Position numbers and translations under genes: made by a program. A stretch of DNA of 14,698 nucleotides from positions 45,238,984 to 45,253,681 of the forward strand of contig NC_088300.1 in NCBI RefSeq assembly GCF_032854445.1. The letters are read 5' to 3'. The notes under the pieces are model-generated. The model worked only from the letters and a program-made list of their open reading frames with translations, was not told the origin of the DNA and ran no database searches. Shown here one piece after another: positions 8,222 to 14,698 of this stretch; the stretch's first letter is position 1, and each line of letters opens with the position of its first letter. The DNA is from Liolophura sinensis (lineage: Eukaryota > Mollusca > Polyplacophora > Chitonida > Chitonidae).

Positions 8222-8442
8222 CACTCAAAAAAATTCATCTGTTATAATTTTTACAGAAAATCTGTTTTCTGAGTGATGCTAGAATGTATTTCGTTATTTT
8301 TAGACAATATTCTGTTAGTCATAGAATATTTGTTTTGAATTAATAGAATATGTGTGAATAATCTGCGGCAATAGCACAGACTTTATGTTAAAATTAACAC
8401 ATTAATTTTTTGAGTTTAGTTGGAGGAAGGCTGAGCATTATA
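8183..8442. repeat. Direct duplication flanking the MITE-like element
   Basis: TAGTTGGAGGAA then GGCTGAGCATTATA occurs at 8183-8221 and 8417-8442. All 26 shared bases are identical. The left copy has 13 extra bases (8195-8207, ACCGGAGTGTCCG) between the two blocks. The copies sit immediately on either side of the 195-bp element. This is far longer than a normal target-site duplication. It reads either as a pre-existing tandem duplication with an insertion at its TA junction, or as a duplication made during insertion or repair. Confidence 0.9.
8222..8416. mobile_element. MITE-like element with about 45-bp imperfect terminal inverted repeats
   Basis: The ends are inverted copies. The left begins CACTCAAAAAAATTCATCTG. 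The reverse complement of the right begins AACTCAAAAAATTAATGTG. They remain alignable for about 45 bp through TGTTA, AATTTT, a CA/AAA stretch and CTGT. The flanking bases are TATA before and TA after, compatible with a TA target-site duplication as in Tc1/mariner-type MITEs. There is no coding capacity, so it would need a transposase in trans. The superfamily is inferred from the TA and the general architecture, not from a recognised family. Confidence 0.75.
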
Positions 8443-8789
8443 GGTTTAGACCAACAGCTATATTATAATAAATGTTAAAAGCTATCTAACATGAACGAAA
8501 TCTTAAATAGATACAGAGCAATAGATCTTGTGCATGAAAGCATAAATATTGAGTTTCAATCTATATATTCTCATGGACAAATGACAGTTCATAATTCAAT
8601 TGAGTGGGCAGAAGGTACCGCTTTTTGGGGTTGAGTATTAACGTGGAGTTTTAATTTCAATTGAGAGGTTTTTTCTCCCATCCCTGCTGGATACCTCATT
8701 ACACAGGGGCTGGGTATTGTCACCCTGGTCTTTGGATCGCATACCATAGAAGGATAAAGATGTTTTATTGGCCCTGGTCAGGAGAGGCT
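8443..8789. other. Single-copy AT-rich sequence, no gene seen
   Basis: There is no open frame of interest and no recognised repeat. The SINE body does not clearly resume after the duplicated segment. Confidence 0.45.
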
Positions 8790-9060
8790 CGTGTGGCGGG
8801 CAACAAAACTTAATTGAGCGAGCGTTTATTCAAAGTGTGAGGCGAAAACAATAATCATGCAAACATCTCTCTTGCTACCCAACAAACACAACTTCTCCGC
8901 ACCAAGGGGAACGTCGATTATTGAAAAATGTCTTCCCTTCATTTAAATCACTTTAAAAGGAGTGAAAAAAATCTTCGCATTAAAGAAAGTGCAGTCTATA
9001 ATTGACAGGTATAGGCGGGATAATTAATGATGGTTTGACCAGCGCTGTCTGTGCTTTTGA
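8790..9060. promoter_or_regulatory. Candidate enhancer-like motif cluster
   Basis: Single-copy sequence holds ATTCAAAG (8828-8835, TCF/LEF-like), AACAAT (8847-8852, SOX-like) four bases before ATGCAAAC (8857-8864, octamer variant), and TAATTAATGATGG (9021-9033, homeodomain-like). The SOX-like site is not in the orientation or spacing of the classical SOX-POU composite. Function is inference from motif clustering alone. Confidence 0.15.
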
Positions 9061-9144
9061 CAGATATTGTAAGGCAAGGCGGAACTGGTGATCGATGGGT
9101 CAGTGTTTGACCAGAACTGACCACATGTCTCTGTCATGCGCTAT

Positions 9145-9178
9145 CCCTGACACTACCCCCACCCCCCACCTCCACCCC
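9145..9178 (-). other. Potential G-quadruplex (G-rich on minus strand)
   Basis: The plus strand has C-runs of 3, 5, 6 and 4 at 9145, 9156, 9162 and 9175. On the minus strand these give four G-runs with loops of 7, 1 and 8 nt. One loop is a base longer than the usual 1-7 rule, so it is a near-canonical motif. It lies in an otherwise AT-rich region with no neighbouring gene. Confidence 0.4.
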
Positions 9179-9316
9179 AGAGGAAGCGTACCCTAGACAC
9201 AGGCCTGGGTGTGAGAGCGAAGAACAATCCCCACCCTCCACTTACACCGTCAACATACGGGCGCGGACTGCGACCCTAAAAAATAAAGTTCAAGTACAGA
9301 TGTGGCAATAAACAGC

Positions 9317-9769
9317 TCAGAGACGTGTCCATTGTGGCTTCACTCGGAATCTGACAGTGATGGCCTCCAAACTTGACGTTTTTATTAACCTTCGTTTTGT
9401 GTTGAGCTGGAGGTCAACTGTCCAATATTGCATGCTCCACAAAAAGTTTCTTTTACAGCTTTCTCTATCAGCCCATAGGTAAAAAAAGTCTTTGTCGTGG
9501 ACATAATCAGGCCTTAGTATAGTGATCTTAATTCTGTCCATCATCAAAAATATATAAGCCTTCATGAGAATGACTTGTTTATCATAATTCATATTTTGCG
9601 ATATGCAAAGCCGGAGAATGTTATCGCTCCAGGTGTATGTATAAAGTATCAAGTCATGGCCTCCATCTGGACCTGTAATATGTAGCCTGCAGTGTTTAAT
9701 CTCTGTATCGCATAAGGTGTTGTTTGCCGTATACACTTGCTTCAGTAAGGCCCAATAGAGGCCGATGAG
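9317..9769 (-). other. Unrecognised open frame without ATG start; possible exon or chance
   Basis: A frame on the minus strand is open from just after a TAA near 9774 to a stop at 9317, about 150 codons. The nominal start at 9736 is GTG, so there is no eukaryotic initiator near the 5' end. The first in-frame ATG is well inside, at the MNYDKQV stretch. The translation (rich in Y, W, H, K and L) has no motif or domain I recognise, no signal peptide and no repeat. An AG lies at the 5' edge (TTGCTTTAAAG on the minus strand) but its pyrimidine tract is weak. One or fewer frames this long would be expected by chance in 15 kb of such sequence, so coding status is doubtful. Confidence 0.15.
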
Positions 9770-9789
9770 ACTTTAAAGCAAAATTTAGC

Positions 9790-10330
9790 ATTATTTTTAT
9801 TTAGCAAATTCATTGCCAATACTCCTGAAACCGAAAGAGTACAATAACATAATATCAGTGCTCTTTTACAGTGGTTAAAGAGAAAATAATGGGTATTTTG
9901 ACGAACTCAAATTCAGTCGAATTTTTTGCTATTAAAAATAGCTATAATATTAAAATAGCCTAAATTACCTTTCCAAAAAATATCAGCCTTGTCTGTGCAC
10001 GCGTCACCGTGCAAAATCAGTAATAGAGTTCTAATAACTTTTTCAAACCTTTATAATTTTAACAATTAGTACCTCTCAGGCTAAAATCTAATATTTACTA
10101 AAACGTAAAATGTTGTGTCCTTAGTAAATACAGAACATATGTTTTGATTAGCGATTATGTTTTTTTTTTGCCAAATATATCAAGCATAGCCTCCATAATT
10201 AAATTTATACCCATGCATACAACAATGTTTTTTATTCGTTGGTGATTGAAACAACCGAAACATAAGACAAAGTCTTTTCTTATATTTTGGCAAGTTAGAT
10301 ACTACACGCAAAAGAGAGCATTTTCAGTTT
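9790..10330. other. AT-rich single-copy sequence, no gene seen
   Basis: Stops are dense in all frames. Short A and T runs (for example T9 near 10160) are present. No repeat or RNA fold is recognised. Confidence 0.5.
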
Positions 10331-10450
10331 CTTGCCATTTTACAGAGTGAACATGTAAGAGGGCTTTCTTTTGATTGGCAATTTTCAGAATGGACATGTA
10401 ACACATGTAAAGTACTCCTTTTTGACAATTCAGATAGTGCATATTTCTAA
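10331..10450. repeat. Degenerate 43-bp tandem repeat (about 3 units)
   Basis: CTTGCCATTTTACAGAGTGA with ACATGTAA (10331-10358) and ATTGGCAATTTTCAGAATGG with ACATGTAA (10374-10401) align over 28 bp at a 43-bp offset. A weaker third match (TTTGACAATTCAGATAGTGC) starts near 10421. The array is old and short, and the third unit is uncertain. Confidence 0.5.
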
Positions 10451-11336
10451 GCTGTTTTCGTTTCTTTAATAATTCTTCTTAATATAGAGTAGAAAGACAA
10501 CAAAAAGTTCTCTTCTAACATGCATGCAGATGTTCTCCTCCTAGGCGATTTCTCTGCTTTGAAAATTTAGAGAATATACGATGAGGGTTAAAAATCTTTT
10601 TAACCTTTATTAATGGAATTAGAATAAAAAATCCTTTTGAAGTCTAAATAACTAAGAAAAGACTATTATTTAATAAAAGAAACAGCCCATGGAAAGGTAT
10701 TCGCCTTATGTTATATATGCATTGGGATAGTTAAGCCCGGTGCGTATAGTCCATATTAATATTGTATTTTTAAAGACTGGGGTATAAATTTGCCCGTCCA
10801 GAGGTAAACAATGCAAGATGCAAATTCCTGATATGGTATTCACTACCATAAAGCAAGTAAAGAGTATGGCACTGAGCTTGACAATTCGGGTTTTCCATAT
10901 ACTAGTATATGACTGATCTCATGCATGTAATGTCACATGCATGTCACCTATCTAATCTGCGTAATGCATGTTTTCTCTGTTCCAGTATTAAGTCTGATTA
11001 GAAACAACCCATACAGCACAGGGGATACTATATTTTGCAGTATCTCCTCTTTGTAAAATCGATCTAACTTGGTGCAGTCAGTATTATTGTAATTTGAAGT
11101 GCATGTATATACATGTATTTGTGTTAAATGCCTGTCACCATGTGGGCCAATGCACTGTCAGCGCACGCATTGCTCTGGCAATATTTAAAGAAGCAGATGG
11201 AGAATTCTCCGCGGCAAAAAAGACTAACTAATTTATACCCATATATACTATACGATTACCTCTTTGCAATAATTACTTAAACAATTTTGTAGGCCTTCTT
11301 ACATATGCAAGTACAATTGATATTAGTCACAAAGTG
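10451..11336. other. AT-rich single-copy sequence, no gene seen
   Basis: There is no supported gene. Local self-complementary words occur (ATGCATGT twice near 10922 and 10937; ATGTATATACAT near 11104), as is common in AT-rich DNA. Confidence 0.5.
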
Positions 11337-11400
11337 TATTTATCTATTTATTTGATCGGTGTCATATAAGAACATATCATTCAGTCTGGCAGCATGAAAT
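11337..11400 (-). mobile_element. Short 3' tail fragment of SINE family B
   Basis: TATTTATCTATTTATTTGATCGGTG reads on the minus strand as the family tail. AAGAACATATCATTC and CTGGCAGCATGA correspond to the CAAGAATATTTCACTT and CTGGCCGC-type region of better copies. There are several small deletions and no central domain or head. Confidence 0.55.
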
Positions 11401-11739
11401 TGATAAATTGTTACTAATGTAAACCATTTAACAAATTCATGCCATTTTTGTTCTGGATATAATCGTTTACAATCTGTGGTATCCCTTGGTTTGTATAACA
11501 AGGTTTGCTGGACTCTGAGCCGGTAAACTACACATCAGGAAGAATCCAAAATAGTAGCAACATTCCATTGGTTCACCATACAACATGTCCAACGGGAGGC
11601 GAGTTTCCAGCTAGCTATTATAGTATCACATTGTTCAATTCACAAGTTAACTCCACCGTTATAATCTTACAATATTTCTTATTTGGGTTATTAGTTTTCA
11701 TACCTTGCCACTTTTTACCAGCGAGACGTGTTGTCTGAC
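11401..11739. other. Single-copy sequence, no gene seen
   Basis: A 77-codon plus-strand frame (11505-11738) and a 66-codon minus-strand frame (11618-11818) overlap on opposite strands. Neither is recognised or has a convincing splice context. Confidence 0.45.
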
Positions 11740-11960
11740 AATTTTCGCGGGAAGGACCTGTTTTATTATATCTCGGTGTGCAGGAGCTGTTATTTCTCCC
11801 CAAAAATCGTTTATTCATCTCCAGTTTGGCCGAGTTCTACATTACTCGCTTGATTTAAAGAAGGCAGAGTTGGCAACAGCTGGGGTTGTAATAAGAACCG
11901 GAGCGTGATTTCAGCCGGAAACTCGGATTTTCTCCCGCCGCCCAGCCGTTTTGCTATGAT
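11740..11960. promoter_or_regulatory. GC-richer block with E2F-like sites, speculative regulatory element
   Basis: TTTCGCGGGAA (11743-11753) resembles a palindromic E2F site, and TTTCTCCCGCCGCCC (about 11929-11943) is a second E2F/SP-like word. The block is richer in CpG than its surroundings. No transcript or adjacent gene is visible to be driven by it, and a 67-codon plus-strand frame (11705-11908) through it is not recognised. This is a motif observation only. Confidence 0.12.
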
Positions 11961-12191
11961 CTGGCCGGTGTTTCATCGATTCTAGCTCTTACCACTTATG
12001 TGCGATAGGCCTTTAGTGGCTTAGTTACTCCCTAATCAAGATCTGTAATATCTCCTATTTTCAGAACATCTAACGACAACTACAGAAACTCACATCTGTA
12101 TATGCCCCTTCTCGCAAAGTTCAGCAGAAATGTTGAAAGTGGTTGCTATGGTGATACAATGGCTTCATTGGAATGGAGGCTGTGTTTATGT

Positions 12192-12246
12192 GTGAGTGAG
12201 TGCTAGGGGTTTAACGGCGTACTTTATATGTTTAGATAGTTTTCAC
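12192..12246 (-). mobile_element. 3' tail fragment of SINE family A
   Basis: On the minus strand this ends AGTACGCCGTTAAACCCCTA then GCACTCACTCAC. It matches the tail of the full-length SINE at 901-1223 and retains an upstream stretch beginning GTGAAAACTATC that the full-length copy lacks. Its 5' side stops shortly before the family B tail at 12271, so it was truncated on arrival or disrupted by that neighbour. Confidence 0.85.
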
Positions 12247-12270
12247 TTGGTGCATAATACTTTGATTTAC

Positions 12271-12492
12271 TTCTTTATTTGATTGGTGTTTTACGCTGTA
12301 CTCAAAAATATGTCACCTATACGACGGCGGTCAACACTATGGTGGGAGGAAACCAGACAGAGCCCTGGGGAACCGACCACCATCCGCAGCTTGCTGTCAG
12401 ACCTTCCTACGTAGAGGAGAGGAATCGAGCAAGAGCTTGATTTGAACTCACAGCGACCACATATAATATCTTGAGCTATACGGCTACAGCCC
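12271..12492 (-). mobile_element. Nearly full-length SINE family B copy
   Basis: This is the best copy of the second SINE family here. From the 3' end (low coordinates) there is a TTTATTTGATTGGTGTTTTA tail complement. Next comes the CGCTGTACTCAAAAATATGT region, and then a central block GGTGGGAGGAAACC with AGAGCCCTGGGG. A tRNA-derived head follows, with a perfect B box GTTCAAATC at 12447-12439 (minus). The A-box side (complement of TTGAGCTATACGGCTACAGC) is shortened, with an apparent deletion between the boxes, so the promoter is probably dead. I recall this family as common in mollusc genomes; resemblance to the V-SINE group (RUDI) is a guess. No target-site duplication is evident. Confidence 0.85.
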
Positions 12493-13132
12493 TTAGGTTG
12501 TGATTTTCAACGATTATAACGTTAGGATTATATGTTTAAATAGGCCATGCACCTCGGTGTTCATGGCCAACTCTTGAACAAAAGTGCATGCGCATTGTTT
12601 GTAGATATGATGGCGTATCTGACGCACGTTAATTTACACGTATATATTGATGGTGCTCACAGCTCAAAGTAATCACAGGCTAAATATTCCATTTAACTCC
12701 TGATCGAAACTATAATGAAGTAGTTACATCTTGATATCAGACAAAGGCTTGCAACAGCTCCTCGTATTTGTGATTATAATTGGCGATATATCCAATGAAC
12801 TGCAGTTGATTTGCCTGATCAGAGAGATAGCAGAGTAAAAGCCCGTTGTAAAGTCACCCGAGCCTTCCAACTTTAAACGATGCTCTTGTCACAGATGTGG
12901 TGAAAAACCTGATGGATTTGACCGATTACCGAGATTCTGTACCCTAATATGGCTGATCTATTATTTGTTTTCTGTCACAGATATGTTGTCCATCAGTTAA
13001 TACCTTTAGATGTGTGTGACGATGAGAAAAATGCCATAGATGAGGCCGGATATGATCTGTGCGTGAAGTTATTGTCGTGATCACATTATATAGCATGCAT
13101 GTACCATACCTCTTGTATACTTTACGTAGACG
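12493..13132. other. Single-copy sequence, no gene seen
   Basis: No supported gene. GTGCATGCGCATTG near 12584 partly resembles an NRF1 site. An 84-codon minus-strand frame (12944-13198) runs into the SINE fragment at 13133 and is rejected. Confidence 0.5.
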
Positions 13133-13216
13133 CACCCTAATGCTGGCCGCAGTCGTATAAGTGAAATATTCTTGAGTACGGCGTAAAACACCAATCAAAT
13201 AAATAAATAAATAAAT
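13133..13216 (+). mobile_element. 5'-truncated SINE family B, well-preserved 3' end
   Basis: It begins abruptly at CACCCTAATGCTGGCCGC. It continues AGTCGTATAAGTGAAATATT then CTTGAGTACGGCGTAAAACA and CCAATC, and ends in about five AAAT units. The closeness of this 3' end to what I recall of the family, and its intact AAAT tail, suggest the youngest family B insertion in the window. The clean 5' cut is typical of incomplete reverse transcription. Confidence 0.9.
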
Positions 13217-13571
13217 TTACCTATACGACGCTGTGTACAGTCAACTTAACAGCCTTCAATTAGGTGAACATTCAAAATCTACCACTCAAATATATGGTCA
13301 ACTACCCAGTGTGTACCCTTAATTTACCTCCAAAATACGAGGTCAAAACTTCGAGCTTCTCATGTTTCAGGAATTTCTGTTCATGAATAATCACGTTAAT
13401 TGCCTACATTTTGTGATATGCGATGGTATAAAGATTTTAGGTTGACTCTTTCATGGCTATAAAAACAAAACACAGTACATGACTAGGTAGGTGATTTATA
13501 TACACATGTAGATGTGAAGATGAAGAACCGATTTTTTATCATCATTTCCTACTGTAGGACATGAACGCTTC
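13217..13571. other. Transition region with two outlying 44-bp-type units
   Basis: Two degenerate units of the downstream minisatellite sit apart from the main array, at 13288-13332 (45 bp) and 13333 to about 13376. They are recognised by CCACTCAAATATATGGTCAA and CCAAAATACGAGGTCAA. About 195 bp of non-repeat sequence separates them from the main array. No gene is seen; CTATAAAAAC near 13458 is TATA-like without further support. Confidence 0.6.
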
Positions 13572-14470
13572 ATGTGTATATCCTCACCGTATGATCTACC
13601 ATTACTCTACCGCTCAAACACGACGTCAACACTCACCCTGTACCATCACTTTACCACTCAAATATGACATCAACACTCATCCCGTACCATCACTCTTAAG
13701 TTCAAACACGACGTCATCACCCATCCAGTACCATTATTCTATCATTTAAATACAACTTCAGCACTCACCCCGTACCATCGCTCTACCACTCAAACACGAC
13801 GTCAATACTCGTCCTGTGTCACCTAGCTACCAGTCAAATACGATATTCAAATACGATGTCAACGCCCATTCTGTAGGATTCCTTTAGCATCCAAATACGA
13901 TGTCAACACTCGTTCTTTAGGATTCCTCTAACACTCAAATACGATGTCAACACCCATTCTGTAGGATTCCTCTGACACCCAAATACGATGTCAACACCCA
14001 TTCTGTAGGATTCCTCTCACCCAAATACGATGTCAACACTCGTTCTTTACGGTTCCTCTAGCATTCAAATACGATGTCAACACCCATTCTGTAGGATTTC
14101 GCTGACACCCAAATACGATGTCAACACCCATTCTGTAGGATTCCTCTAACACCCAAATACGATGTCAACACCCATTCTGAAGGATTCCTCTAACATCCAA
14201 ATACGATGTCAACACTCATTGTGTAGGATTTCTCTAACATCCAAATACGATGTCAACACTCGTTCTTTACGGTTCCTCTAACATTCAAATACGATGTCAA
14301 CACTCTACCCGTGGCATCACCCTACCACACGAGCTACGAGTATATAATGCATACACCATGCCAAATGCAAGGCTAACACTCACTATGTACCGGTACCATC
14401 ATTATAGCACTAAATACGAGCCCAACACTGCCCGGCTTCCATCATTCTTTTACTTAGTTACGAGTACGTA
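13572..14470. repeat. 44-bp minisatellite with two unit classes (about 19 units)
   Basis: Nearly every unit is exactly 44 bp. Class A units (13616-13835, five units) carry AAACACGACGTCAACACTCA and GTACCATCACTCTACCACTC. Class B units (13849-14330, eleven units) keep AAATACGATGTCAACA but have CCATTCTGTAGGATTCCTCT in place of the GTACCATC half. A 13-bp partial unit (13836-13848) sits at the A-to-B junction, and one B unit (13981-14022) lacks 2 bp. The last B unit reverts to an A-like end (GTGGCATCACCCTACCAC). More degenerate A-like units with altered spacing run on to about 14470. The period is not a multiple of three, so the frames at 13561-13749 and 14250-14477 are artefacts. Confidence 0.97.
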
Positions 14471-14698
14471 TAATTGAGTCTGCGTATCAGTCGCCACGCG
14501 TACTGTTTATCGGTCTTGTTTCACTGTCTACCTCTGTTTTCTGCACGGACATCTTGCTTGACAGGGGCACGCGAGCTGTCGTCACAAAGTTACAAAGTCA
14601 CCATACCCTTTGTCGCTTGATGGAAAAACGATGCAACAATTTGTCATTGGTTTCTTTCTCTGTGTACTAAAACTGTTCGCTTTTTATTTCATTCGATT
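14471..14698. other. Single-copy flank to window end, no gene seen
   Basis: Sequence beyond the minisatellite edge has no recognised repeat, RNA or open frame. Confidence 0.5.

Noticed and set aside
13572-14470. CRISPR-like array of 44-bp period
   Set aside because: The variable half of each unit falls into two shared classes rather than unique spacers, and no cas-like genes are present.
13561-14477. Two short frames (62 and 75 codons) with repetitive protein
   Set aside because: They translate the 44-bp minisatellite. The period shifts frame each unit, so no conserved protein repeat results.

Overview
The window looks like non-coding nuclear DNA from an invertebrate animal, most likely a mollusc or another lophotrochozoan. 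The grounds are an AT-rich base composition, no tightly packed reading frames or ribosome-binding sites, long minisatellites, and several copies of tRNA-derived SINEs. The 3' tails of these SINEs (ending in ACTCACTCACTC, or in CACCAATC followed by AAAT repeats) are ones I associate from memory with mollusc genomes. I could not check this against a database. No protein-coding gene, no exon with convincing splice sites and no functional tRNA or rRNA gene can be supported. The longest open frames are repeat translations, lack ATG starts, or are about as long as chance would give.

Layout. Positions 1-1787 hold a 34-bp minisatellite organised into 3-unit (102-bp) and 6-unit (204-bp) higher-order repeats. 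It runs off the left edge and is split at 901-1223 by a full-length SINE (family A here) with an intact-looking tRNA-type promoter and a 14-bp target-site duplication. Positions 1788-3334 are single-copy, with a GC-richer block at 2585-3065. Positions 3335-4100 and 4674-4764 hold worn SINE fragments, mostly of a second family (family B). A 413-bp segment at 5216-5628 is bounded by a short inverted repeat. Positions 5690-9100 are mostly single-copy, with two motif-rich stretches, a 19-bp microrepeat (7132-7219), and a 195-bp inverted-repeat element (8222-8416) sitting inside a duplicated piece of family B SINE.

Positions 9100-11336 are AT-rich and largely featureless. A cluster of SINE pieces (11337-13216) contains the best family B copy and the only other family A fragment. 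The right end is a second, unrelated 44-bp minisatellite (13572-14470) with two diverged unit classes, preceded by two outlying degenerate units.

Nothing here forms an operon, a defence system or a metabolic pathway. The biology that can be read is repeat biology: SINE retroposition, a probable cut-and-paste MITE, and minisatellite expansion with local homogenisation. Candidate regulatory stretches are offered at low confidence because only cross-species comparison or chromatin data could establish them.
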